A DNA stretch of 52,310 nt from Gammaproteobacteria bacterium 39-13 (GTDB lineage Bacteria; Pseudomonadota; Gammaproteobacteria; Berkiellales; Berkiellaceae): positions 1-52,310 of the forward strand of contig MKTN01000047.1 in assembly GCA_001898235.1 (NCBI GenBank). The letters are read 5' to 3'. Each line of letters begins with the position of its first letter. Position 1 is the stretch's first letter. A program made the position numbers and the translations under genes. The notes under the pieces were generated by a model, which saw only the letters and a program-made list of their open reading frames with translations, searched no databases and was not told the origin of the DNA. Positions 1 to 8,632 of this stretch are shown piece after piece.

Positions 1-210
1 TCCGAAACGGGAGAGGGGATATGATAAGAATAGGAATAGCGGATCCTTCCGAAACGGGAGAGGGATATGATAAGAATAGAAATAGTGGATCTTGCGTCTG
101 CGAAGCAGACATATTCCCTCTACCGCTTCGCGGGAGAGGTCGCTGCTCTTAGCAGCCGGTGAGGGTCTTACCCCTTTCCGGAAACGGGAGAGGGGATCGA
201 AAAGAGATAG
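1..210. repeat. Composite intergenic palindromic repeat (family B) with a 47-bp tandem unit
   Basis: Two direct copies of a 47-bp unit lie at 1-47 and from 48 to about 92, each opening with TCCGAAACGGGAGAGG and ending in GGATC. They are followed by the small hairpin GTCTGCGAAGCAGAC (about 94-109), by GGTGAGGGTCT, and by another CGGGAGAGGGGATCGAAAAGAGAT module near 184-209. The same modules (CGGGAGAGG, GTCTGCGAAGCAG, GTGAGGGTCT, AAAGAGAT) recur at 44778-44862, so this is one repeat family. No coding potential is apparent. The region lies downstream of the C39 exporter gene and is cut by the window edge, so its full length is unknown. Confidence 0.7.
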
Positions 211-223
211 CATGGGGCAGGCG

Positions 224-2341
224 TTACGCTACCACTTTCGGCTGTTCAATAAGCCCTTGTGGGGTAAAGACAAAAATTCTATCGGCTGAGCGAATAGTTT
301 CAGGACGATGCGCAATAATAATACGTGTGGTATTGAGATGCTTAATCGCTTGATTCACAGCTTGTTCCAAAGCTACATCAAGATGGCTGGTCGCTTCATC
401 CATAAATAAAATTTTAGGCTGCTTATAAAGCGCTCTTGCTAATACGACCCTTTGTTTCTGTCCGCCCGAAAGCGTCATTCCCATATCACCAATCAAGGTG
501 TTATATCCCATTGGCATAGCGGCAATATCATGTGCAATCACTGCGAGTTGAGCACATTTCTCAATTTGAAGCTGATCAAACTGAGGATCGAAAAAGCTAA
601 TATTTTCACTAATAGAGCCAGACAACAGCTGATCGTTTTGCATCACCGCGCCAATTTGCTCTCTGAAATTTTTCATCCCTAATTTATCAAGTTCTATATC
701 ATCAATGAAAACTTTACCCTCTTCAGGAGTGAATAATCCCATCATGACTTTCATCAAGGTTGTTTTGCCACATCCTGAAGGTCCTACAATGGCAACAGAT
801 TCGCCAGGCTTAATTGTCAGATTAATATTTTTTAGAATGTAGGGCTCATTTTCGCTATAGCGGAAACTAATATTTTCTAGTCTAATACCACCTTGCAGTT
901 CAGGAGCAACTAACATGCCTCCTTCTTGTACTTCAGGTTCTTCTAGTATGATGTCCCCTAAGCGTTCTAGGTGTAATCCTAACATTTTGAGTTCGATAAA
1001 GTTCTCAATCAGCGCAACTGCTTTACCAATAAATTGTTGCTTATATGACATATAGGCATAGAGCATCCCTACAGTGAATGCATTCGCCATGACAAGCTTT
1101 GCACCAAAGTAAACAACTAAAATATTCTCAATACCAAATAACAGCGTGTTAATAACGGTAAAAGCAATCTTTAACTTATTCATCCGAATGCCGGAATTAA
1201 TTTTTTCCGCATTACGATTCTGCCATAGAACCTGACGTTGGGTTTCTTTACCAAAGATCTTAATACTCTGCGTTGCTCTAATGGTTTCCATAAAATTGGT
1301 GTTTTCTTTAGCTGCAGCAATAATGGTTTCTTCGGTAAGAGCCTTTAAAGGACGATACCAAAGAAAACGGATCACGCTGTAACCTAATAGCGCAACAATC
1401 ACAAGAGAAGCTAAAAAAGGAGAATAAATAAATAGCATGATAAGCGTAGCAATTGCCATCATGCCGTCTACAATCGCTTGTACGATACCAGTGGTTAATA
1501 GTTTTTCTATTTGTCCCAACGAGCCAAACCGCGAAACAATATCCCCAATGTGTCGCTTTTCAAAATAAGGTAATGGCAAGCGAATAAGATGACGGAATAA
1601 ATTGGCCGCCATTTGAATATTGAGCATACTGCTAAAGCTCATGACTAAGAGCGAACGCAAAGCTGTCGTTCCCACTTCAATCAACATGAGCAATAAAAAT
1701 CCTAGTGCGAGTACCTTGAGGAAATGCACATCGAAACTATGCAGTACGTCATCCACCACAAACTGCATATATTGTGGACTGATTAAAGAAAATATCTGCA
1801 ATGCGACTGAGAGCAAGAAGACCTGAACCAGCGCGCCCTTAAGGCCAACCATCCGCTGCCAAAACATGGACAAGGGAATTTTTCTTACTTCATCCTTAGG
1901 TTGGAACTTAGGGGTGGGTGTGAGCTCTAAAGCAACCCCTGTAAAATGTTTTGAAACTTCTGCGAAACTGAGCTTGCGCATCCCCTGAGCGGGATCATGG
2001 ATGACAATATACTTTTTACTAACACTTTTTAGAACAACAAAGTGATTCATATCCCAATGTAAAATAGTAGGCGTCTTTAGCTGATCAAGCTCATCTAACT
2101 CTAGTCTTAGCGGTCTGCAAGCAAAATCCATCTTATCAGCAGTTTGCATTAACGTTTGTAACGTTGTACCACGCAAAGAAATGGGATAATGACGGCGGAT
2201 GGTATTCAGATCAATATCATGACCATGGTAACTTGCAATCATTGCAAGACATGCTAAACCACATTCTGCCATTTCTGTTTGTTGAATAATGGGTAAAGTA
2301 CGTCGGCCCGAAAAATTGAGCAACTCTAGAGGATTTTGCAT
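224..2341 (-). CDS. C39 peptidase-containing ABC exporter (bacteriocin/peptide exporter, CvaB-like)
   Basis: This inner-membrane exporter should remove a double-glycine leader from a peptide and pump the peptide out using ATP. The N-terminal C39 domain is intact: counting from the ATG at 2341, the catalytic Cys is about residue 27 (EMAECGLACL), His about 100 (DMNHFVVL) and Asp about 116 (IHDPA). A membrane domain of several helices (about 155-440) follows, then a nucleotide-binding domain with Walker A GPSGCGKTT, signature LSGGQKQR and Walker B ILFMDEATSHLD. I chose the ATG at 2341, not one 42 bases upstream, because it overlaps the adaptor stop as TAATG and is preceded by AAGGGAAGG; the product is 705 residues. 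It is translationally coupled to the HlyD-type adaptor. No precursor peptide or immunity gene is seen beside it. The family call is firm; the substrate is unknown. Confidence 0.93.
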   Translation of the reverse strand: MQNPLELLNFSGRRTLPIIQQTEMAECGLACLAMIASYHGHDIDLNTIRRHYPISLRGTTLQTLMQTADKMDFACRPLRLELDELDQLKTPTILHWDMNHFVVLKSVSKKYIVIHDPAQGMRKLSFAEVSKHFTGVALELTPTPKFQPKDEVRKIPLSMFWQRMVGLKGALVQVFLLSVALQIFSLISPQYMQFVVDDVLHSFDVHFLKVLALGFLLLMLIEVGTTALRSLLVMSFSSMLNIQMAANLFRHLIRLPLPYFEKRHIGDIVSRFGSLGQIEKLLTTGIVQAIVDGMMAIATLIMLFIYSPFLASLVIVALLGYSVIRFLWYRPLKALTEETIIAAAKENTNFMETIRATQSIKIFGKETQRQVLWQNRNAEKINSGIRMNKLKIAFTVINTLLFGIENILVVYFGAKLVMANAFTVGMLYAYMSYKQQFIGKAVALIENFIELKMLGLHLERLGDIILEEPEVQEGGMLVAPELQGGIRLENISFRYSENEPYILKNINLTIKPGESVAIVGPSGCGKTTLMKVMMGLFTPEEGKVFIDDIELDKLGMKNFREQIGAVMQNDQLLSGSISENISFFDPQFDQLQIEKCAQLAVIAHDIAAMPMGYNTLIGDMGMTLSGGQKQRVVLARALYKQPKILFMDEATSHLDVALEQAVNQAIKHLNTTRIIIAHRPETIRSADRIFVFTPQGLIEQPKVVA

Positions 2342-3591
2342 TAGAACCTTCCCTTTAAGCTGATGATCGGATCTAAAATCCACCTAAATAGGGTTTGTTT
2401 TTCTAAAATAATATCTGCTTCTAAAGACATACCAGCTTGAAGAGGAAAATCTTTTCCATAAGCCATGACATACTGTTGCTTTAAATTAACCGTCACTCTG
2501 TAGACAGGTTCTTTTAGCTCCATAGGAATAGTCAATTCAGAAGGTAATAAGGCATGTTTAGAAATAACTTCAACGGTCCCTTCGTAGATACCAAAACGTC
2601 TATAGGGAAATGCATCATAACGGATCCGAACTGTTTGGCCTGGGGTAATAAAACCGATTGCTCGTGAAGGCACATACAATTCAGCCTGCATGATGGCATC
2701 TTTAGGAATAATCGCCATCAAAGGCGTATTATTCGTTGCCATTTGTCCTTCTCTTGCCTGAAGTGCGGTTACTGTACCAGCAATAGGAGCTCGAATTTCC
2801 AACTGACGTCGCCCCTGCACTTCTGCCGTTTGCTGTTTCAGTTCTGAAATGACTTTTTCAATTTCATTGACATGGGATCTTGATTTTAGTGGCAGCTGTT
2901 CAAGTTCAGACTCTGCTTGCGAAAGTGAATTCTGTCTATTTACCTTAGTTCTTAACAATTCTTGGTATTGCTGTTTCTGTGCAAGAAAATCTTCATATAT
3001 TTTTTGATAATCACTTTGAGAAACATTTTTGGTTTCGAGCAGCTTATGAAAAGCTTGCACACGAGATTCAAAGCTCTTTACCCTGTCGTGCTGATTTTTT
3101 AAACTTTGTTCTATTTGCTCTAATTCTTTTTTGAGCCCTTTGATTTGTGTTCGCAATTGATTGCTCTGCGCAATCAATAACGTTTCTTCACCTTTGATAC
3201 GTTCTTGTTGATGTTGAAGCGTAATATCTAATTCATGAAGTTTTAAGGTATCAATATCAGCTCCGCCTTGCATCGTACGTTCAGAAAGAACAGTAATTAA
3301 TGCTTGCCCTTCTTTGATCTCATCGCCTTCTCTAACGTGGATCTCATAAATAGTTCCACCCGCTTGAGGAACATAAGTTTTGACAATACCTTTATCTGGG
3401 ATCAAAAAACCATGCACCGTTTCTTTTCGAGCATAGGTTCCCCAAAATAAAATAGACAGAACTAAGAGGCAAATTGCTGTGACAACGCCAACTAATATTG
3501 TCATTGATAAGGGTTGAAGCAAAATGACATCGCCATAAAGTTTATCTTTACGGTGTTCAAGCGCTTCTTTTCTAAATAAAGGGGCTGTCAT
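2341..3591 (-). CDS. HlyD-family adaptor of the C39 exporter (CvaA-like)
   Basis: This is the periplasmic adaptor that links the C39 exporter to an outer-membrane channel of the TolC class. The 416-residue product has a short cytoplasmic N-terminus, one membrane segment at about 29-51, a biotinyl-lipoyl-like half (VREGDEIKEGQALITV, near 90), a long Glu/Gln/Lys-rich coiled coil (about 115-265), the second lipoyl half (IRAPIAGTVTALQAREGQ) and a C-terminal beta domain. This is the arrangement of CvaA/HlyD. Its stop codon overlaps the start of the exporter gene, so the two form an operon. No TolC partner is encoded next to it; the LapE protein in this window or another TolC would have to serve. 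The start follows a candidate -10 box with a run of eight C behind it. No strong Shine-Dalgarno sequence is visible. Confidence 0.9.
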   Translation of the reverse strand: MTAPLFRKEALEHRKDKLYGDVILLQPLSMTILVGVVTAICLLVLSILFWGTYARKETVHGFLIPDKGIVKTYVPQAGGTIYEIHVREGDEIKEGQALITVLSERTMQGGADIDTLKLHELDITLQHQQERIKGEETLLIAQSNQLRTQIKGLKKELEQIEQSLKNQHDRVKSFESRVQAFHKLLETKNVSQSDYQKIYEDFLAQKQQYQELLRTKVNRQNSLSQAESELEQLPLKSRSHVNEIEKVISELKQQTAEVQGRRQLEIRAPIAGTVTALQAREGQMATNNTPLMAIIPKDAIMQAELYVPSRAIGFITPGQTVRIRYDAFPYRRFGIYEGTVEVISKHALLPSELTIPMELKEPVYRVTVNLKQQYVMAYGKDFPLQAGMSLEADIILEKQTLFRWILDPIISLKGRF

Positions 3592-3634
3592 TTTATTAAG
3601 TGCAAAATCACTACTACTAAGAAGATTGCCTCAC

Positions 3635-3666
3635 ATTATATCTTTTTCCCCCCCCTTCGGATAGAA
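3635..3666 (-). promoter_or_regulatory. Candidate promoter of the C39 exporter operon, containing a C8 tract
   Basis: On the minus strand a perfect TATAAT lies at 3640-3635, about 44 bases before the adaptor ATG. A run of eight C (3648-3655, plus strand) sits where the spacer would be. The -35 side is poor: TTCTAT at 3666-3661 would give a 20-bp spacer. The assignment rests on the -10 box and position only. Confidence 0.35.
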
Positions 3667-3696
3667 AAAACCGACGAAGTCGCCGCAATTCTCGGT
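3665..3696 (-). terminator. Candidate intrinsic terminator after the MFS/lipoprotein genes
   Basis: Read on the minus strand, ACCGA and TCGGT can pair around a GC-containing loop that has a smaller CGAC/GTCG stem inside it, followed directly by six T. It lies between the lipoprotein stop (3741) and the C39 operon start (3591), where a transcript from 5599 should end. The stem is short, so confidence is modest. Confidence 0.4.
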
Positions 3697-3740
3697 GGGG
3701 ATCACTTACAAAATGCATGAATTCAAACGCAAAGAGTATG

Positions 3741-4157
3741 TTAATCTCTATCCCCATCGTAGGGATAACGGTGCAATCTGAGATATTGATCTATGTAACG
3801 ATAGGAGTTTGGTAGTGCGCGATCAGGATCGCAGTAATAAGCGCGCCCTTGCGCTACGGGCTGAAATCCTGGGATAAATCCTGGAAAAAGTCCACCGGAT
3901 GTATCTGCCCAAACAATATGCGTTGCCCCTAAGGCCGCAGCTTCATCAAGTGCCTGGTATTTTGCATACTGTTCGCCAATAGGGAGGGCTAAGGCTGGTG
4001 CATTACCTGTAACTCCACCTATAAAGGCGCAATCACTCACCATTTCAGGATAGGCAGGTAGAACCCTTTGGGCACGCTGACTTGGCTCCAAAGCACATCC
4101 TGCAATAGCCGCCGCCATTGAAATGAGCATCAATCCTTTGAGGAGACGATAGTCCAT
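3741..4157 (-). CDS. Small lipoprotein, possibly DUF4156 family
   Basis: The product is an exported lipoprotein of about 138 residues. From the ATG at 4157 it begins MDYRLLKGLMLISMAAAIAG followed by a lipobox Cys, a clear lipoprotein signal. This start is preceded by AAGGACATAAG and is preferred over the longer frame opening at 4271, which would bury the signal behind 38 residues. The mature part has a short repeat-free alpha/beta look with ALGATHIVWADTSGG and two further cysteines (SDCAF, YYCDP) that could form a disulfide. The pattern 'ALGATHIVW' resembles DUF4156 lipoproteins, but I cannot confirm this. It lies 68 bases downstream of the MFS gene and is probably cotranscribed. The function is unknown. 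Confidence 0.75.
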   Translation of the reverse strand: MDYRLLKGLMLISMAAAIAGCALEPSQRAQRVLPAYPEMVSDCAFIGGVTGNAPALALPIGEQYAKYQALDEAAALGATHIVWADTSGGLFPGFIPGFQPVAQGRAYYCDPDRALPNSYRYIDQYLRLHRYPYDGDRD

Positions 4158-4225
4158 CTTATGTCCTTGGTCTATTGATTCAGAAAGCCAGCCAGACGCA
4201 GGCCTATCTAAATTATAGTGTAGAT

Positions 4226-5599
4226 CTACTTTTTGTTTGGATCTAAGGAAGGAACAACAATAGGTCGGCAATAGGTCTCTTTTAAGGCAAAGCTAAGTAA
4301 GAAAGCCAGCAATGCTGTTGCAGGTAATACTAACATTGCTGTTTGGTAACTTTGGGCACCATAGATTTTAGCTTGGTCAACAATTTGTCCATTCCAAGTC
4401 CAATCTAATATCTTAGCAAAAACCACCTGGAATATTGCAAATGAACTAACTAAGAAATTGGTTACGGCAACCACAGTCCCGGCTAAGCTTTGAGAACAGT
4501 TTTCTCGGCCAATTGCAAAGCAAATGACCTCTACACTTGCTGCCACCCCAATAAAGAAAAGTAAAATTTTAACATGTGTCAGGGTTAAATTCGGATAATA
4601 CATGAAGGACAACATTAATATACAAGACAATAAAGCCCCGATTTTTAATGGTAAGCGTCTACGTCGCGCCCTATCTGAAATGAATCCTGTTAAGGGTGCC
4701 CCAAGCGCAACGCCTAGCAATATCATTGTCACAGCACGTGAAGCATCTTCAGCAGTAAAATTATGGATGGTTTGCAAGTAGAGCTTGCCCCACAGTTCTG
4801 GAAATACCATTACTGGGGTCCATAATAATCCGGCTATCACACCATTAAGCCAAATTTGTGGATTCGTCATTGAAGTACGAATTTCTTGCCATAATTGCTT
4901 ATAGCTCATGCAATTTGAAGGATCTTGTTGCGTTGCTGCGCCCTTTAAATGTGCTGGTGAATTACGTACTACCAACCAAATAATGGGAACGAGAATAAAT
5001 CCAATATAACTGGAGTAAAGAATGGTCTCACGCCAACCAATCTTTTGAATTAAATCGCCCAGAATGATGTTCCCTTGCATCGCACCTATCACACCTAAAG
5101 TCGTTGTGAGCCCTGAAATCATGGCAAAGCGATCAGAGGGTAGCCAGGTTGAAGCAAGTTTTAGTACACCGACAAAGGCGAATGCAGATCCAAATCCAAT
5201 GGCAAAACGACCCATCGCGGCAACCCACCAAGAGGTTGTACTTCCAAAAATCACCGTTCCTACTGCACAACAAAAAACAGCGATAGTTAAGATCCAGCGT
5301 GGTCCGTAGCGATCCATCAGCAACCCAACAGGAAGCTGCATGGGCGTATATGCATAGTAGTAGAAAGCACTCAGGTGACCAACAAGGGTTGCATCAAGGT
5401 ACTGACCATTGACGCTGAATGCACGTTGTAATTCTGGGACGATTAGTCCAGGGGTGATACGAAGTAGATATTCATAGCAGTAAAATGCTGCAGCAAGGCC
5501 ACAAATGACCCACGGTAATACATTGGTCACAAAGGTTGACCCTTTAGTAATTGAAGGGTTAGGTTCATTCATTTGTACTAAAGGAGCTTTACCAGTCAT
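4226..5599 (-). CDS. MFS transporter, Pht-like (phagosomal transporter family)
   Basis: This 457-residue carrier has about 12 transmembrane segments. The N-terminal region reads WVICGLAAAFYCYEYLLR followed by ITPG, then YYYAYTPMQLPVGLLMDRYG, which contains the MFS loop 2-3 motif (D-R-Y-G-P-R). Both are typical of the Pht carriers of Legionella and Coxiella, which import amino acids or nucleosides in intracellular species; the substrate cannot be read from the sequence. ATG at 5599. The gene begins 92 bases after lapD on the same strand, so it may be read through from the lap block, and it is followed by a lipoprotein gene. A second, diverged member of the same family is at 40119-41393. Confidence 0.88.
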   Translation of the reverse strand: MTGKAPLVQMNEPNPSITKGSTFVTNVLPWVICGLAAAFYCYEYLLRITPGLIVPELQRAFSVNGQYLDATLVGHLSAFYYYAYTPMQLPVGLLMDRYGPRWILTIAVFCCAVGTVIFGSTTSWWVAAMGRFAIGFGSAFAFVGVLKLASTWLPSDRFAMISGLTTTLGVIGAMQGNIILGDLIQKIGWRETILYSSYIGFILVPIIWLVVRNSPAHLKGAATQQDPSNCMSYKQLWQEIRTSMTNPQIWLNGVIAGLLWTPVMVFPELWGKLYLQTIHNFTAEDASRAVTMILLGVALGAPLTGFISDRARRRRLPLKIGALLSCILMLSFMYYPNLTLTHVKILLFFIGVAASVEVICFAIGRENCSQSLAGTVVAVTNFLVSSFAIFQVVFAKILDWTWNGQIVDQAKIYGAQSYQTAMLVLPATALLAFLLSFALKETYCRPIVVPSLDPNKK

Positions 5600-5691
5600 T
5601 TAACTATTTAATCACCTTTGGATTGCCAAGTGGAAAACCCTACGGCATAACTGACTTGCGATCAAGTGCCACGGACTTTTTTATTTTATAT

Positions 5692-7644
5692 TTAAATTTC
5701 TAACTCTTTTGGTTTTCCAATAAAATATCCTTGTCCGCCATCCACCTTGAGCTGTTGCAGAATCTTATATTCAGCCTCACTCTCGACTGATTCTGCCACA
5801 ACCAGGATACCCAAGCTATGCGCTATATCTACTAATGAACGAACAAAAAATTGATTTTCCTCACTTTCATTGAGGCTTTTAATAAAACCACCATCAATCT
5901 TCAGATAATTCAGTTTCAGATTATAAAGATAAGAGAAAGAACTAAAGTTCTTACCATAATGATCAATAGCGGTTTTGCTACCTAAAGAAGAAATTTTTAA
6001 AAAGAATTCTCTCACCAGCTTAATACGGTTTACAACACCATATTCTGGTAATTCAATAATAAGTTGATTCACTTTTTTGCCAAGAGATTTTAGTTTTTCC
6101 AATAACCACTTTTGAAAGTTTTCATCTTCTAAAGAGCTTGGCGAAACGTTCACTGAAAAAGTATATTCTGCTTTGCTATTGAGAATTTTTTGAACTACAT
6201 TTTGTATCACCAATTTATCCATCGCCAAGATCTGATTTAATTGCTCAGCCATTGGCATGAAAATGCCCGCGGAAATGATATTTTCACCTATTTTGATTCG
6301 CATCAATGTTTCATAAATTTTGCCGCTTTTACCATCCCACATTTGCGTTTCTTGAAAATGAAGTAATACACTATTTTCCGCTATTACTTTTTCAAAAATC
6401 TCACGCCACTCTTGCGCACCATAGATCTGCTGTACTTGCCCAGTACCTTCTTCTAAACAATGCCACTGATTTGGGCCTGAGGTCTGCGCTGCTCTAAGCG
6501 CCATATCTGCAAGAGCGAGAATATCTTTCTTATTGTTATCTGCATTATATAAAGCGATACCGATAGAACCGACTTCTGATTCTTTACTAAAATGTTTACG
6601 CTCAAATTCAACAAACTGTTGGCAAATTTTCTCAGCCAATGAATTAGCAGTTTCTTTAGATTTATTCGGTAGAACAACAATAATACTCGCTCCTTTGACA
6701 TGTGCTACGAGGGCATTATCAATTCCTTGGCAACATTCTTGAACCATCAGCGCAACGTTTTGTAACAATCGATCGCCTTCTTGATAGCCGTGCTTATCGT
6801 TGTATGCTTTAAAATCTTTTAATTCAATTAACAGTAATGCGCCAAGCCCACCTTTTTCCTTATCTTTTAGGATATAGTCAAATTGCATATCAAAGTAACG
6901 ACGATTTCCCAATTTACTCACGGGATCTTTATAGGCTTGTTCGCGCAATTGCTCTGAAATTTGTATCTGCTCTTCAAAGAGTTGCTTCAACCGCTTTGAC
7001 ATGTTGTTCATTGCTTCAACAACAAGTCTTAAATCAAATGTCCATGGCAATCGCTCTTGTACAAAAAACTGCTTATTACAAATAGCCAGCGCTTGCGCAG
7101 TAATCGCACGTAATGGTCTTAAAATAATATATAAAAGTATCCCACCTAAAATCGCTGCTAATACACCAGTAACTAAAAACCATTGCAATGATTCAATAAA
7201 GGTTCCCCAAATTTGTTGATAAGCAAACCCAGGATTACTTTCTATCTTTACCTTTCCTTGTTGCTGCCATCCATCCAAGATCACAGCCTCTTTAGGTTCA
7301 GTTTTCAAGGTAAAAAATTTAATGAACCATTCTGGTACGCCATATACTTTGATCTCTTGACGACGTTCAACCAAAGGAGAACCATCGGGTCCCAAAATAA
7401 CAATGGATTTATAATACCCTCTATCCCATATTGCATCGACGGTTCTACTTGCAGTTTCGACATCATTATTTTTCATGATAGTCGTTAAGGTTAACCCTAA
7501 TGCTGTCGCAGTATCTTGGGAATGTGAAGCCAATTCATTATTGAGAAAAGCCTCGGTATTTTTGACAACAAAATTTATCATCCCAGCAAAAAGGCAAAAT
7601 AAAATTATCAACCCACAGAGTATAAGTTGGCGACTCAGTGTCAT
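5692..7644 (-). CDS. lapD: LapD-like c-di-GMP receptor (degenerate GGDEF-EAL)
   Basis: LapD is an inner-membrane receptor that, when c-di-GMP is bound, holds the protease LapG in the periplasm so that the surface adhesin is not cut. The 650 residues match the family: TM1 at about 6-27, periplasmic domain 28-150, TM2 about 154-176, HAMP to about 230, a GGDEF-like domain about 235-390 and an EAL-like domain about 405-650. Both enzyme domains look dead: GGDEF is replaced by KGASI (about 317-321) and EAL by ETL (445-447); the DDFG loop reads IDHYG. The periplasmic motif DGW has its Trp at 126, close to Trp125, the LapG-contacting residue of P. fluorescens LapD. The ATG is preceded by AAGGGAGC. 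It lies 28 bases after lapG, so the two are cotranscribed. Confidence 0.92.
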   Translation of the reverse strand: MTLSRQLILCGLIILFCLFAGMINFVVKNTEAFLNNELASHSQDTATALGLTLTTIMKNNDVETASRTVDAIWDRGYYKSIVILGPDGSPLVERRQEIKVYGVPEWFIKFFTLKTEPKEAVILDGWQQQGKVKIESNPGFAYQQIWGTFIESLQWFLVTGVLAAILGGILLYIILRPLRAITAQALAICNKQFFVQERLPWTFDLRLVVEAMNNMSKRLKQLFEEQIQISEQLREQAYKDPVSKLGNRRYFDMQFDYILKDKEKGGLGALLLIELKDFKAYNDKHGYQEGDRLLQNVALMVQECCQGIDNALVAHVKGASIIVVLPNKSKETANSLAEKICQQFVEFERKHFSKESEVGSIGIALYNADNNKKDILALADMALRAAQTSGPNQWHCLEEGTGQVQQIYGAQEWREIFEKVIAENSVLLHFQETQMWDGKSGKIYETLMRIKIGENIISAGIFMPMAEQLNQILAMDKLVIQNVVQKILNSKAEYTFSVNVSPSSLEDENFQKWLLEKLKSLGKKVNQLIIELPEYGVVNRIKLVREFFLKISSLGSKTAIDHYGKNFSSFSYLYNLKLNYLKIDGGFIKSLNESEENQFFVRSLVDIAHSLGILVVAESVESEAEYKILQQLKVDGGQGYFIGKPKELEI

Positions 7645-7672
7645 ATTTGCTCCCTTAAAACGCTTAATCCTT

Positions 7673-8401
7673 CTATAGCCCCTGCCCCTTCCATTTGGAG
7701 ATTTTTCCAGATTTCATCCTTTGTTCTAAATCTACCCATCTTTTCAGATCTGAGGCATTTCCAATCTTATTCCCTTTTCCAAGCTCTTTTGCTTGCCATA
7801 ACCCAGTACCATTAAAACCGTAAATAGGTTTTAAATCCTGACGTTGATCCGCAGGTAAAATCTCTTTGTTAATATTATCTAGTACTAAAGGGACGCTTTG
7901 CGGAGTCTCATAATACAAAAGCACCATATGAGCTTGATTGTAAACCTCACTATATTGCTTAAGCTTTACATACATAATGAGGAGTTTCTCATCTGGCACT
8001 CCCAATTCTAATAAAGTGAAATATTTTGCTACAGCAAAATCCTCACAGTCACCAGCACCAGATACGATAAATTCTAAAGGCGTTGCCCAATAGTCATCTA
8101 TTCCCCAATGATTAATATCTTTTGCATACTCCAAAAGATTGAAATAGGTATTAACTGCTTCGAGCTTTTTCTTCTCGTCTAGATTTTTATTTTCTGTGGT
8201 TAATTTTTGCCAGCCAATTAAACGACGTTTTGCATATTCGCCATAATTTTTTCCGATTTCATTAAGATAACTTTGAGTGAAATCAACGGCCCATGCAAAA
8301 CAGAAAAGCGATAATAGTGTTAGGGTTAAAAGTAAGTATCCGCTTTTAGGAAGAAATAAAGAGGGTTTAGTTTTTTTAGAATAGGGAGGGGGTGTCTTCA
8401 A
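7673..8401 (-). CDS. lapG: LapG-like periplasmic cysteine protease (transglutaminase-like)
   Basis: LapG cuts the N-terminal retention module of a large type I-secreted adhesin and so releases cells from a surface. The 242-residue product has an N-terminal hydrophobic export segment (about 20-38) and the family's catalytic set: Cys about 119 in GAGDCEDFAVAKY, His about 158 in NQAHMVLLYY, Asp about 175 in LVLDNIN, preceded by DDYWATPLEF. Acidic residues around the Cys fit the calcium site known in LapG. The start appears to be TTG at 8401; the frame is closed by TGA a few codons upstream and no ATG precedes the signal segment, so the start is uncertain. It is the first gene of the lapG-lapD pair; a perfect dyad lies at 8467-8482. 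Confidence 0.92.
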   Translation of the reverse strand: MKTPPPYSKKTKPSLFLPKSGYLLLTLTLLSLFCFAWAVDFTQSYLNEIGKNYGEYAKRRLIGWQKLTTENKNLDEKKKLEAVNTYFNLLEYAKDINHWGIDDYWATPLEFIVSGAGDCEDFAVAKYFTLLELGVPDEKLLIMYVKLKQYSEVYNQAHMVLLYYETPQSVPLVLDNINKEILPADQRQDLKPIYGFNGTGLWQAKELGKGNKIGNASDLKRWVDLEQRMKSGKISKWKGQGL

Positions 8402-8466
8402 CCTATGAGCGCCTAATCACTTTCCATTTTGTTTTTAGACTTTGTTGCCTTTGCTCATCTCAAGCC

Positions 8467-8482
8467 GTGTAATTTATTACAC
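8467..8482. promoter_or_regulatory. Perfect dyad upstream of lapG (possible operator)
   Basis: GTGTAA, a 4-base centre, then TTACAC: arms of six bases match exactly, about 65 bases before the lapG start. It could be a binding site for a dimeric regulator. No protein can be assigned from sequence alone. Confidence 0.3.
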
Positions 8483-8594
8483 TTCTGTTTCTCGCTCAGG
8501 TCTCATTTTGGTAACTGATTTGATAAACTTCCCACTTCATTTTTGGCTTTCATCTATGCTCTTAGCATCACTTGAAAGCATGCAATCTGAGTGC

Positions 8595-8620
8595 ACTCTC
8601 CCCTCGAAAGAGGAGAGAGT
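8595..8620. repeat. Hairpin downstream of lapE (CTCTCCC/GGGAGAG type)
   Basis: An 11-base inverted repeat (ACTCTCCCCTC / GAGGAGAGAGT, one mismatch) with a GAAA loop lies 13 bases past the lapE stop codon. No T-run follows on the minus strand, so it is not a standard intrinsic terminator. Its CTCTCCC arms resemble the family B repeats at 1-210 and 44778-44862. It could stabilise the 3' end of the lapE transcript. Confidence 0.55.
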
Positions 8621-8632
8621 ACATGCGAACTA

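Noticed and set aside
3635..3718. Minus-strand 27-codon ORF ending in a GGG-containing stretch upstream of the C39 operon, considered as a GG-leader peptide
   Set aside because: It has no ribosome-binding site and no leader consensus, the Gly codons come from the C8 tract, and it overlaps the terminator and promoter candidates.
8595..8620. Hairpin after lapE as an intrinsic terminator
   Set aside because: No T-run follows on the minus strand; kept as a repeat hairpin only.
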